From Astrocystis sublimbata (Eukaryota > Ascomycota > Sordariomycetes > Xylariales > Xylariaceae), in the NCBI GenBank assembly GCA_022453515.1, contig JAJNNY010000005.1:868001-932000 (forward strand): a stretch of DNA of 64,000 nt, read 5' to 3'. Below, piece by piece: positions 24,215-35,468 of the stretch; positions within the stretch are counted from its first letter, which is position 1, and every line of letters starts with the position of its first letter. Made by a program: the position numbers and the translations under genes. The notes below the pieces were generated by a model. The model saw only the letters and a program-made list of their open reading frames with translations, did not search any database and was not told the DNA's origin.

Positions 24215-26287
24215 ATGAGGGCCCAGCTCTTGCTCGCCGTCGTTGGCGGCGTAGTCCTGGCTGATCCGAACACGGGACATGTAAGAAATAGAGGCTCGGG
24301 GGCCATTCACCCCTATGCGAAGTACAAAAGCCTCGCCTTTCAGGGCGCAGACACAGCTTCTTCTAGTACGACACCGGTGCAAACGACACCGGCGCCGACC
24401 CAACCGCCGCTGGAATGCTTCCAGGTCGCCGAGCCCGTGCTTACCCCCTCCGGGCTGACGCGCCGTGACCTGAGCCTGGTCCCTTCATTTGCGCCCGCGG
24501 ATCAGAAGCCAATCGAGGCTGCAGTTGATGACAGCAGCCAGCCCTCGCCGTGTGCCGTGGTGCTGATGGAGCATACCTTTGCGAGTAGCTATGGGGCTCC
24601 TTTTGTTGGTATGGGTGGCCTATGAAACGTCGATTGGTATCTAGGTAGCTTTGAACTGACATCGATCGTAGGCGAATATCTGCCCCCAGACTGTGATTTT
24701 GACCATGTCGTCATCAACTTTACCACTTTGGTGAAGGGGCGCCAATTTGACCGCACCGGCGTTTTCTATATCGGCGACATTGAAGTTTGGCGGACGTCTA
24801 CCGCCGAACCAACGAGCTACGGCATCCGCTGGGAGTGGCTGAAGGACATGACTGCATTTTTCTCCCTTTGGAAACAGTCCCAGACTTTGATCTTCGATCT
24901 CGAAAACAACGTCGACGACACCTATACCGGCCTGCTAAATACGACACTTACAGCCACGTTTTTCAAAGCGCCACCTGGAAAGCCAAAGCTCAGTCCTGGC
25001 AGTAATCGAGGCTCACCGGCCGACCTCATCATCCCTATCTCGCAACGCCTAGGCGCCGAGGGAAAGCCCAGCCAGTTTGTGTACCCGGCACAGGAGGCCA
25101 AGAGCGACGTTACAAACTTTCCGCACAACGCGAACCGCGCCGTGGTTACGGTCGACGTCAAGGGGCAGGGAAACGAGGAATTTTGGTGGAGCAACGCGCT
25201 GCAGAGCGCCGTCGACGCCTTCACACCTACCTACGGTGTCCCTTATCCGGGGTACTCGCCCTTCCGCGAAGTGCAAGTGTTGATCGACGGTCATCTCGCC
25301 GGCGTGTCGTGGCCTTTCCCCGTCATCTACACGGGCGGCGTGGTCCCCCAGCTGCATCGACCCATCGTGGGTATCCAGGCATTCGACATTCTCGAACATG
25401 AAATCGATGTCACACCTTTCCTGCCGCTGCTCTGCGATGGTAGTTCACACACCTTCGAGATCAAGATTCTAGGCCTGGTAGATGATGGGGCGTCGGGTGC
25501 CCAGCTATCGACTACCACAGATGATGAGTGGTATGTCACCGGGAAAGTCTTCGTCTGGCTCGACGACGCTGATGCGGTCACCACCGGTACTCTCGGTAAC
25601 CTGTATACATCAGCCCCAACCATTGCGCTCTCACAGAGTCTGGCGCAGAACGCGACCGGTGCGAACGAGACGCTTGAATACAACCTGGCCGTGTCGCGTA
25701 GTTTGACAATCACTTCACACGTGAAGACGCAGAAGGGCGAAGGCCCCGTAACGTGGACCCAGTTGTTGTCGTACTCAAATATCGGCGGTATCTCGAGCTT
25801 TGGCAACAACAATCTCAACAATTTCTCCATCTCAGGCGCGGATGCGGTGACTGGCCCGAACACCAACTATTCCACGAGCTACGCGTTCCCCTTGTTCGCG
25901 AATAGCACGGCGGACCAAACGCCCGATGGGAACCTTACGCTCTGGGCACAGGTCGATCAAGGGCTGCATGTCGAGGTGCGCGGGGACGCCGTGCTGCCCT
26001 CGGGGATAGAAGGATTTCTCGCACTTGGAAAGACGTCTTCGGGAGGAGGCGCTATCGAGGGCTCCGTGCTGCAGACGTGGCGGAACGGCACGGCGGATTA
26101 CTTCAGACCGGGCGACAATTCTTTTAGCAGGGGCGCGGGGTCTACGCATCAGGAGTTCTCCTTTGGCGGGATGCGCCACGATGGTAGCGTGGCAGAGCTG
26201 TACCATCGCAACGTGAGCGCGTTCAATGATACTATCACTGATGATCACGTCGAGTTTGATGGAGAGCAGGATACGCGTCAAGATTAA
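24215..26287 (+). CDS. Peptide-N4-asparagine amidase A (PNGase A)
   Basis: Two exons, 24215-24608 and 24672-26287, with a 63-bp intron; 669 aa. It begins with a short signal peptide (MRAQLLLAVVGGVVLA), then a Thr/Pro-rich linker. The amidase core follows: LECFQVAEPVLTPSG, then HTFASSYGAPFVGEYLPPDC and DHVVINFTTLVKGRQFDRTG, GDIEVWRTSTAEP and GIRWEWLKDMT. It continues with NFPHNANRAVVTVDVKGQG and FREVQVLIDGHLAGVSWPFP. This order is that of the PNGase A family (Pfam PF12222), which removes N-glycans from glycopeptides in acidic compartments or outside the cell. Many NxS/T sequons suggest it is itself glycosylated. Length is typical of the family (about 600-700 aa). Confidence 0.92.
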
Positions 26288-26441
26288 AGCTGGAGAAGTA
26301 TAGCATTATCGAGTGCCTCGTCGTAATGTCCGAATAGTAATATCAATGAATCCCTAATCAAGTGTCATGCGCCCACGTTCCGGCCTGGACCTACCACAAG
26401 GACCCAGTCCCCAGCATTACATATCTGCTTGCTAGTCCATC

Positions 26442-26825
26442 TCAGTCCACATAGCGCATAGCTCCGCATCTGGTGATGGAGCACACGTCTTCGATATCTT
26501 CAGGGTGTCCCTCGAGTCCTTCCATTGCGTACCCCGATATGCCCGTGTAGTCACTCCCGCAGACGTCCTTGGTCCCCGCCTTGGAGCATTCGCCTATGTA
26601 GCGGCCAGCGGTGGGCTGCGGCTCGTCCATGGCACCGGCGAGGCAGCAGCAACAAACAGATAGCGTCTTCATCTGATGCGGTTCGGAGGTGGTTGGCAGT
26701 CCGAAGGTAGGGCTCGTTGTGGTACGGTCCACCCCTATTATGGGGAGATAGCTTGTGCTGGGTTGCGAACTGGCGGTGGCTAACGACAACAGAGTATGGA
26801 GGGCAGCAAGCGTGGTTGAACGCAT
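26442..26825 (-). CDS. Cysteine-rich small secreted protein
   Basis: Single-exon frame of 127 aa. Residues 1-20 are a signal peptide (MRSTTLAALHTLLSLATASS). The mature part carries eight cysteines, including an unusual run of four (SVCCCCLAGAMDEPQP), followed by GECSKAGTKDVCGSDY and VCSITRCGAM. Size, secretion signal and cysteine content match candidate effectors or small surface proteins of filamentous fungi; I do not recognise a family. An unrecognised intron is possible. The coding strand faces the PNGase A gene tail to tail, only about 150 bp away. Confidence 0.65.
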   Translation of the reverse strand: MRSTTLAALHTLLSLATASSQPSTSYLPIIGVDRTTTSPTFGLPTTSEPHQMKTLSVCCCCLAGAMDEPQPTAGRYIGECSKAGTKDVCGSDYTGISGYAMEGLEGHPEDIEDVCSITRCGAMRYVD

Positions 26826-27458
26826 CTTCAGTCGTGGGATATAATGTTGCAGGTTTATTTGAGTTTGCTTGTATACTCAATGTGATTGATCGGGGATGAC
26901 GAAATCAAAGTAAATATGTGCTCCGCATACTCGTGTCAAAACTGGAAATGTCTCACAGCCAAAGCAATATTGTAAGTACAGCTAAATGTGATCCAAAATT
27001 CTGGAAGATATGTAATACATATAAGGACGTAGCATGCTTTCCCCTAGACCCAACTCTTAGAACCGTACATTTGACGGGCCTTGGCTACAGCAAGAATTGC
27101 ATCTGCATCATGAGCAGCAGGTAAGATGATGATACCACAACGACTCGCACGAATCATGGACCATACCGTCAGATATCAAGGTGACATCTGTGGATACAAT
27201 GATACACACAATCAGTGTACGTTTACTATTTATATCGTTCATTATCAGCACCTGGTTGGCTTATCTATAAGCTACCAACAGTTCCACGGAGAAGAGGGCC
27301 CACGTATTGCGCCCCCATTCTCCAAAAACCGTAGCAACTACGATTTAGGCACAATGATTGACATTCTTGGGACAAAGTCTAGGCGAGCCTAGACAGCGCC
27401 CACATATGTTTGTCGCTTTTCAACGAGAGCGGAAGATTCATTTCCAACTAAGTTAAGT
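26826..27458. other. Intergenic spacer
   Basis: A/T-rich; 5' side of the small secreted protein and 3' side of the tyrosyl-tRNA synthetase. Two short plus-strand frames are unsupported. Confidence 0.5.
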
Positions 27459-29189
27459 CTAGTTCTTGATGTCTAGTTTAGCCATCTCATCAGCACCATC
27501 AACAGCAGCTTCAGGGCCAGCAGCTCCTGGAAAACGAGTACCCCGGTTCTTGACCTTCTTCTCCTTCTTCACGGGAGGCGGGTAGGCCAGCAGTGTGATC
27601 TCTTGCCATTCCTTTGATGCATTGTAAGCGTCTTGGATTGGTGTCATAATATCGTGCAACGCCTTGGTGACAGCGGGTTTCAATAGTTGCGGTGTGACCT
27701 GTCAGTCAATTAGCAGTCCAATCTTATTACAATGGCACGTAATATGGTTCGCGAGGGGAACTTACTATGTCATTTTCATAGTCGCTTCGCATCTGGGCGA
27801 TCTCTGTGTACACAAGCGGCTCTAGACCGTCTCTTTCCCGATGTATGACAAACTCGCGCTTGCCTTTGAGCTCGGCGACAGGGAGGAATACGTGCTCCAC
27901 ATAAGCTAGCAGACCATTGCCTTCAGCAACCCGCGGTGCAGCTTCTGCTTTCTTGATCTGTGCCAGTTGTAAGTATCTAGCACTGCCATTGATGTCGTAG
28001 CCAAAGAGCTAATAAGATTGAAAAATTAAGGATTTTGATGCCGCACCTTTTTACTTATGACCTCCGGTGGGTCAAGAAGATCGATCTTTGAGTCCGGATC
28101 ACTTGAGCTCACTACATTGATATGCGTCAGTGATAAGAATAGACAACATGGGGCGGACGGTTCATCGCTGCTCACTTTTACCACCTTGAAGTCCTGGGAT
28201 CATTTCATTCATGAGATGAGCTCGCTGTAAACCGGTCAGTTCCAAAATTGGAATCCAACTACTTCCAACATCCCACTGACCTGTCGGTACCCAAGTTTTG
28301 GTAGCCACTCCTTCGCAGCAGTGAAAAGTTTTCGCTGGTCAACCCCACCAAACTGAGCATCCACATTGAGGTACTGTTCGTCTAGCACCTGCAAGATCGG
28401 GTAGAGCAGCCCACTGAGAGGGGCGTCCGTGGTCTGTTTGACGATTTCGGCACCGGCCTTCTTAGCCTTGTGTTCCGATGTCACAGAGCACAACTTGTAG
28501 ATGTCCATGATATAATCGGGGGTCTTCTGGTAGGAGCTTCCAAGCACGAATTCGACTTTGGCGGTTGACACGCCACAGGCCTGGAGTAAGGCTGTTATGG
28601 CAAATCGGTAGTACTTCACCCGGTGTTCGACGAGCTCGATCGGTGCCTTGAGATTGTCAAGAAAGCCATGAATCTGAAGACGTCGATCGTGATCATTAGT
28701 TTACGTCTGTCGACCTAGGAGTATACCTTGGAGGGGCACATACGTCGGCTAAAAGTACGACCATGTCGCATCCGGCAGCCAGCATCTGGGCCATCTTGAC
28801 CTGCAATTTTAATGTGAGCGTTGCTATGGTAGAATGGGCATATGGCATATCAGGGCAACGTACAGCGGGGACCAGGTAACCGGCATGGGGTCGACCAGTC
28901 TGTTGCATTATCGCGTCAGCTGTGTTTTGTGCGCACTTCCTAGAGCCGCAGACATGGCACGAGCATGACTTACTGTAGCCGTACCTGTGGCAGCGAAGAA
29001 GCAATTGGTTAGCAAATGTCTCGATTGTGCACAAAACAGAACAGAGCATGACATAGAAAACCACGTACCCCAGTAGATGCGTGGATTGCGCCCTTCGTTC
29101 ACGATATCCTCAATGATCTCCGGGTTGAGGAACTCAGCCAGGTTTTCCTTGATGAGGGCAAGCCGCTCAGCCGGGGTTTTGGTAGCCAT
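27459..29189 (-). CDS. TYS1: Cytosolic tyrosyl-tRNA synthetase
   Basis: Nine exons in transcript order: 29189-29069, 28984-28974 (11 nt), 28899-28864, 28800-28744, 28673-28281, 28224-28176, 28111-28047, 27957-27766 and 27698-27459; 387 aa. The enzyme charges tRNA-Tyr with tyrosine. It is a class I synthetase: the exon joins give YWGTATTGRPHAGYLVP, the HIGH-type motif with His49 to Tyr52. They also give GGKMSSSDPDSKI, the KMSKS-type motif at 222-226. GLLYPILQVLDEQYLNVDAQ and FGGVDQRKLF are the tyrosine/dimer region typical of eukaryotic and archaeal TyrRS. The C-terminus is short and Lys-rich, without the EMAP II domain of animal enzymes. No mitochondrial presequence is visible, so it should be the cytosolic form. 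Every junction keeps phase, and the total is exactly 388 codons with the stop. Confidence 0.95.
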
Positions 29190-29373
29190 TTTGAGTGACT
29201 GTTGAGATCGTGGGTGGGTGACTTCCAAGGCTAAGTTGCCCAAGCTGAGGCCGAATTGTTTTGATGACCAGCTGCACCGACGCCTGCACCGACGCCCTGA
29301 CTCACTTCAGATTCAAGGTGGGATGGCCAATGATACCAATGGATCCGAATCGGCCAGCTTCTTGGAGGGGAAG

Positions 29374-29405
29374 ATACCCTAGGTAGGTACCTAAGTACCT
29401 AGATG
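29374..29405. repeat. TACCTAGGTA-type repeat cluster
   Basis: CCTAGGTAGGTACC followed by TAAGTACCTAG, self-complementary, upstream of the tyrosyl-tRNA synthetase. Confidence 0.65.
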
Positions 29406-29610
29406 AGACAGTATGAAAAATATTCTCCAAATCCTAGAATAACTATCGCATACCCAATAAACTACACTTAGATAATCAGTTAATAATTAAATAAATAATA
29501 AACTAGATAATAAGGTAGAAAACAAGTAAGTAATTAGGTAAAATGATATGCCGTATTTTACTTTGTAGGTGCGCGGAACGCGTCCTATCTACCAAGTGTC
29601 TTATGTAGTG

Positions 29611-29682
29611 CCTTAGGTACCTGCCTAGGTAGGGACCTCGGTAGGCAAGCAAGCTACTTATGTAGGTAGGTACCTAGGTATA
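29611..29682. repeat. TACCTAGGTA-type repeat cluster
   Basis: Several overlapping units including TTAGGTACCTGCCTAGGTAG and TAGGTAGGTACCTAGGTATA. The inverted arrangement could form hairpins. Confidence 0.7.
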
Positions 29683-30496
29683 CATCGGATCTGCCACGCT
29701 GTGAGAGGATTAAGTGTTCACCCACACTAGCCGTCGCTACCCATCGAAGGGGTCACTTAATTCTTCCATCTAGAGGGGCCCGCGAGGTTCTTTACGGTGG
29801 CCATTCAAAAATCTGATCTGTGCTGCACGGAAGATGCCCCTTGAGTTATTGATTCACATACACAGGCGTATACACTTTCTATTCCTCATGCACCCTCTGC
29901 TTTGTACGAGTGCTTTCCGTCTTGCCGTATGCCTACACGTACACGGCAGCGATTCCATCTTGCCCAATTCAACATTATCTCACTCCTGTGACCTACTCAA
30001 GGCCAGCGGGAGGAATCCATGTAGGTAAGTACTAGGTAATGACCAAAAGAATGGACATACTATGACCGCAAAGAGATTCGGGGAAATGGCCCGAAGATTA
30101 TGGTTTACTTTCCCCCATCGCCTCGCTGACACTGCCTCAACTCAACCTTGATGTGCGCAAGGACGTCGGACAGAGAGAGAGACAGAGAAAGAGAAGGAAA
30201 AAGAGCTACCTGGTGATCTTTTTATATCAAACTGTCTCCTAAGTAGATGTGCAATTAGGTATGTTATCAGGGTATGCCTAATAACATGACGTAAGGGAAG
30301 CAAGTACCAGGTGGTAGCTGTCATGTTCATCCACATATATTGAGGGGGAGAGGTATCGTGGTGTGACCGGCGCGCCCAAGACTTCCGGCAATATGCCGTC
30401 ATCTCAGGCTGAATTGCCCTGGCCGGCTCTAATCTATCTCACATTGCAGAATTCGGAAGCCGGTTGTCGCCGTCAAACCATGAGCATTATATCAAT

Positions 30497-31230
30497 CTAA
30501 CCGCAGCACATAGTTGCCTCTTCACTGCTCTCTAGACTTTTTGTTGCCGAGCTGGTTGCACCTCCTACAGCAATCTTCTGAGTCATCCAGTCGCACACAA
30601 ACTTGCCAAAGCCTGCACCGATGATAATCACGATGATGACATATCCGTTGAAGGCCATGGCAATGAGCATGAGGATGTACGCTATACCGAAAGCCACAGC
30701 ATCTGTAACCACTCACACATCAGCGTCAATCCGGTCCAAGCCAACAAACAAGATACCTCAATCAACTGGACGATGGCGACGAAACTCAAGAAGTGGTGAC
30801 TTACGTATGAAGCTTCGAATCGCTTGTTGCACCGGCGTTGCCCGAAACATGACCGTTTGGTTACCCATTTGGGGCCCTTCGGAGCAACAGTCGTCTTGCG
30901 ATCTAGCCAGCGCGGCCTGGGACTCCACGTGCTGTTGGAACTGGCGGAGGATGAGGTGGTCGTACTCCTTTCCCACTCGCCTGACAAATTCCAGCATGAT
31001 GGCGAGCAGAAATACACCGATGCAGGTTGCCGCCATCATCCCCTGGTTCTTGATCTGCCATGATTCGGCAAAGAAACAAGCACCGATCGTCTTCCAGTTC
31101 CATAACATCTGAAGATTTGTGTTGTCAGTGTCAGACAATTCCTATTTTTCGAATCGGGACTACTAACGTGCGAGGAACATTCTTCGCCACCCATCACCAT
31201 GGCATCGCCGCCGCCGTGACCGTGTGACAT
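30497..31230 (-). CDS. Ctr-family copper transporter
   Basis: Three exons in transcript order: 31230-31168, 31108-30805 and 30702-30497; 190 aa. Introns are 59 and 102 bp. The N-terminus is rich in His and Met (MSHGHGGGDAMVMGG), as expected for copper capture. Next comes MLWNWKTIGACFFAESWQI, a hallmark of fungal Ctr2/Ctr3-like transporters. Three membrane helices follow: MMAATCIGVFLLAIMLEF, AVAFGIAYILMLIAMAF and VIIVIIIGAGFGKFV, the last with the GxxxG packing motif. A cytosolic loop contains DDCC, and the tail ends in MCCG, a possible copper-binding site. It moves Cu(I) across the plasma or vacuolar membrane. The gene is divergent from a ferric/cupric reductase gene, which would supply reduced copper. 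Confidence 0.9.
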
Positions 31231-32324
31231 CTTGCCCGAACAAACTCAAGGAATGAATCGCTGATAGTTTTGGTTCTCACCGGCTCTCAACAAAGACGGT
31301 CGCAATTACCCACTTGAGCCCACCTCTTGAAAAGCGTGAGGGCAAATGTGCTTCTTGGCTAGCTCTTTGCAAAGGCCAGAGGCGTAAAGCTCTTAAGTCG
31401 AAAATCCCAATAGTCGGACGTGAGAGCAAATAAGAGATAATTCCCCGGGTGCGAAAGGTGAGACGGCGTTCACGAGATTGAGTGCGCAAGTTTGTAGTAT
31501 AGTATGTAAGCTGGCTGCCCGTGCGACGAACGTTTCCCACGCTCGGGTGGCCAAGCACATGGCTCGCATGGTGCCCGGACATCGATGTCAACATCGAGAC
31601 TAGGAGCGTCGCTTTGTGGAGAATCTCCCAGCTTTCTAGCCCTGTCCTCGCCCTGTCCTCGCCCTGTCCCAGGCCACACATCGCGCAGAATGCCAACGGC
31701 AGCCAGCACGGCGGTGACGCCCGTTCTACTTAACACGGTCCGGACCTAATGTTTCGCCAAGGAACCCCTCAGAGTTCTGCACCTATAATGGATCACGTAA
31801 ATGTGCTCAATCTTTCTCAACAGCCCACTTCTAGATCACTTTCACCGGGTCTGGTTCGGGTTCTGCAATCCACCACGATCTTTCGCGCGGCTTAGCTAAC
31901 GGGCTTGTGGTTTTCACGCACTATATCTGCGCATGTTTTGTGACCATTAGCCTAGATTGTGGTGGAGTTTTCGTTTTAGCCACCAAGCTCGCTCCGTTCT
32001 CGACCTATTATCTCAAAGGCAAACATATCATCTTGTCGATCTATAAGTTCGTGGGTACTGCAAGTACCCTGGGTGAATATTAGACCATGCCGAGCCTCAC
32101 GCATTACTATCACCTGTTCAGGATACTGGGTTAGCTTAACAGTTGACCTTTCAGATCTCGTTCATTCGTGTTCATTCGCTTTTTTACAACAAGGCTGTTT
32201 TCCCCTGCCATTGAACATAGAGTCTCCAGTAATAGTTCAGCAAATCTCGTCAACATATTTTGCTTTTTCGTCTTCTGCTGCTCTATAAGTTCAACACGCT
32301 ATTCTTGAGCGTGTGCTGGGGAAG
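31231..32324. promoter_or_regulatory. Shared Ctr / metalloreductase divergent promoter
   Basis: A 1.1-kb spacer between head-to-head copper transporter and reductase genes. A GAGCAAA at 31424-31430 (reverse TTTGCTC) resembles the core of yeast Mac1 copper-response elements, but it is a single near-match. A triple direct repeat of CCTGTCCTCG lies around 31641-31672. No gene seen inside. Confidence 0.4.
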
Positions 32325-34749
32325 ATGGCAAGCCTTGGAAGGCTGCTGGCTTCTCGCCACATTCAGAACGAGAGCGAAGCAGATTACCTAGAACCACATT
32401 GGGGCTACGCCGACCGAGTCCGACCTTGCACGAACGATGCTGGCTCCTGCGCATATCTCGATCAGGTTTACCAGTCTCACGACTTGAGTATGATGTACTC
32501 AGGTATTCTATGGGGAACCATACTGGCGGTCCTTTTCGTTTGGACAGTTGGGAGAAGGTTATGGGCGCCATCTCGGACTGATGGACTTGTACCAGGCAGT
32601 ATTAGCACCAACGACTCGTCTGTTACACGATTCACGAAATCATTCTCCGCCTATATGCGAAGCTCATTGCTCCCTGACGCGGCGCGGCCTATTTTTGGCC
32701 GGACGACAAGATTTCAAGTGCTCATTTTGGCTATTTTAGCAGGCTACTTGTTGATATGGTTAGTATATTTTCAGTGTTCAAAAGCCCATATTCGGTAAAG
32801 ATTGTGTCATCAAGTGCTGCATGATTGGACATGGCATGCGCTTGAGAGACCTGATTCACGCTCAAAACCTTTTCAAAGAAGGTAGATTCTAACTTTTTTT
32901 CTCTAATAATAGGAGCTTCGTTGGCATCACGTACCAGACCTGGATTACTCCTGTCAAGAAAATGCCTGGCTTGTTCAACACGAGAACCAGCTTAGGCCCT
33001 TTCTCCGATCGCATTGGTATTCTGGCTTACGCATTGACACCACTGTCAATTCTGCTGTCCAACAGAGAGTCGGTCCTCTCTTTATTGACAGGAGTGCCCT
33101 ACCAGAGTTTCAACTTCCTCCATCGATGGCTCGGCTACATCATATTTATACAGAGCTCTGTTCATACTATCGCCTGGACGGTGGTTGAAGTGTATGCAAA
33201 CTCCTAGAGTCACCCATTCCCCCTTCTAGCAAGTCTCGGGAGCATGAATTTCTCTAGCAGACATCCTTACTCCCGAGACACCTGCAAACCACTGTTTCAT
33301 AAGCAGTTCTTTTACTGTAAAAGGCAATTACTGACTTCAGCTGCTGCAGTCGATTGTACCAGCCGCAACCCACAACCGCTATTGAATGGGTCACTCAACC
33401 CTACATCATATGGGGAGTGGTTGCTATGATTTTGCTTCTCATGATCGTTGTGTTGAGCACACCATGGGGTATTCGCCTAACAGGATACGAGTTCTTCCGG
33501 AAGGCGCACTATGTCTTAGCGATGATATACATCGGGGCTTGCTGGGGCCATTGGGACAAGCTGAAGTTAGTAAATCCACGTCTTTTAATCCCTCATTCGG
33601 CAAAAGTTCTGCTCTTAAGTACTGCTCAACTATGCATGCGCTTGAGACACCTGATTCATAGGTTGAAACTTTCCCAAAGACGGCAGATTCTAACTTGTTT
33701 TCTCTAACAGATGCTTTCTCCTCCCATCTCTTCTTATCTGGGGTTTGGATCGCGGTGTCCGCTTCTTGCGCACTGCGTTAATCCACTATCAGTACCTCCC
33801 AGATGGATCGATGGGCTTCCGCGCTGCTCCTGCGTCACTGACACATTTCTCCGATGTTGATGGAGATGTTGTGCGCATGGACTTTAACCAGCCGCATGAT
33901 GCTTGGAAAGTTGGCCAGCACTTTTACTTATGCTTTCCGGAAAGTAGCGTTTGGCAGTCTCATCCTTTCACACCCCTGAATTTGCCCCAGACGCAAAACG
34001 GCTCTGTCAAACACTCATATATATTCAGAGCCAAGAAGGGCGAAACAAAGAAGATTGCCAATCTAGCCCTGAAGAAGCTTACCCAAGCTCCATCAGCAAC
34101 AACATCAGTTGTGTTAACCGGACCGTACGGAGATTCGATTGCCGAGAATCTGATGCCGGAGGACAACGTACTGTGTGTGGCCGGCGGCACCGGCATCACT
34201 TACGTCCTACCTGTACTGCTCGGTTTGATCCACAGGAATCCCGGGGCCAAAGACCGCCGAATCCAACTGATCTGGGCTATTCGAAGAAAAGCAGACTTAT
34301 GTTGGGTTGAGGAAGAGATGGTCGCCATCAACAATGCAGCCAGATCTCACGGAGTTGACGTACACATATATGTGACGCGGGAGGCCAGCAGCAGCAGTAC
34401 CTCCTCATTACAAGACGACAAGGCCGGAGGAGTCATCAATGTGAAGGAGACGTGCGGCTTGCCTTCATGCTCATCGACGTCGGTCAACGGGGTTCAGACT
34501 CCAATGTCGCTGGATATCCAGAAAATCGGCAGCAAGGGCTTGGAGCAACACCCTGACTTGAAAACCATAGTGACAGACTTCGTAGAAGGTACCGTGAGAG
34601 GGCCGACGAAGGTGTTTGGCAGTGGTCCGGGCGGCATGATCAGCGAACTTCGAAGTATAGTCGCGGCGTCCAACTCTGGTGCTAAGGTCTGGAGAGGCGA
34701 TGAACGTTCTGATGTAACCCTAATTTGCGATGACAGATTGGAGTGGTAG
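32325..34749 (+). CDS. Ferric/cupric reductase (FRE type)
   Basis: Four exons: 32325-32758, 32913-33191, 33350-33565 and 33711-34749; 655 aa. It moves electrons from NADPH through FAD and two b hemes to metal ions outside the cell. The membrane ferric-reductase domain has paired heme histidines, FNFLHRW (His215) with SSVHTIAW (His229) and RKAHYV (His291) with CWGHW (His305), both spaced 14 apart. The exon joins give EVRLYQPQP and HWDKLKCFL. FAD binding is shown by WQSHPFTPLN. NADPH binding is shown by LTGPYGDS, VAGGTGITYVLPV and FGSGPGGM, and the C-terminus VTLICDDRLEW is typical. Start is the only suitable ATG, followed by a soluble luminal segment. Introns 1 and 3 are introner-like, and intron 2 (158 bp) is also unusually long. 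Probably part of a copper or iron uptake unit with the divergent Ctr gene. Confidence 0.93.
32759..32912 (+). mobile_element. Introner-like intron, copy 2
   Basis: Intron 1 of the reductase gene, 154 bp, GTTAGT donor and TAG acceptor. It shares with copies 1 and 3 the CATGCGCTTGAG block, a one-mismatch version of the 20-nt core (32838-32857) and AGATTCTAAC (32884-32893). With copy 1 it shares GCTGCATGATT. Confidence 0.7.
33566..33710 (+). mobile_element. Introner-like intron, copy 3
   Basis: Intron 3 of the reductase gene, 145 bp, GTTAGT donor and CTAACAG end. It shares the exact core GCGCTTGAGACACCTGATTC (33638-33657), GGCAAAAGTT and GACGGCAGATTCTAACTT with copy 1. The resemblance begins near the donor and ends at the acceptor, so the repeat unit is the intron itself. 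Confidence 0.75.
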
Positions 34750-35468
34750 TGATCTACGAGTCTACATGAATTAAACATTATAATTTCACTTTCTTCTCAA
34801 CATTTCCAGTCTATCCTCTGGAAGGTCTAGTCGCCGTCACCTGTGACTGATGGGACGATGAATTCCGAACCGGGATCCCAGTAATCCCGCCCAAAGCTGA
34901 CGGAAGCTTTTGCTCTCGTTGATCTATCACCACTGCGGTGTCGCACCATCGGTGATAGGTATTCATCTTCATCGGCGAAATCTCTCTTCTCATCAATAAC
35001 TTCACAACACACGTTGCACAAATACCTTTCTAGCGTTTGTGCAGACGTAGGCAGTATTACTTACAAGCGGCCTTGAAGGGTCGACGGACATCGCATAGTT
35101 CTTGGCATTTATTCCTGTAGGACGCCTTCATGCAAACACTGCGGGACAATGATGACCCCAGAAATTAATGCATTAATTGAACCCCTTTCGGGGTTGCTCT
35201 CAACAAGACTCCTCGACCCTCTCGATTTCACAAGTACACCCAAACCTCTATTCATTTCCAAGCTGTTTACATGGGATAACACCTATCCAAGTTATCTATA
35301 TTACGTCATTGTGATTTGAGAGATTTCCGACAGTGAGGTGTTTGTGTCATTTCTGGAGGCGGCGTTCGAAGAAACTGCACATTGCCAGACTTATTTCAGG
35401 GTCGCTGGTCGACATTCCACATCATTACCCCTTTGATCTCATCCACACCATATCATCAACCCATCAAG
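34750..35468. other. Intergenic spacer
   Basis: 3' flank of the reductase and promoter of the reductase-like MDR gene. Nothing else recognised. Confidence 0.5.

Larger units (their letters stand above)
29190..30496. other. Intergenic spacer with AT-rich tract
   Basis: Promoter of TyrRS and 3' flank of the copper transporter. An AT-rich stretch (about 29455-29545) lies between two palindromic repeat clusters. A GAGA-rich segment lies near 30170-30205. No gene seen. Confidence 0.5.
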
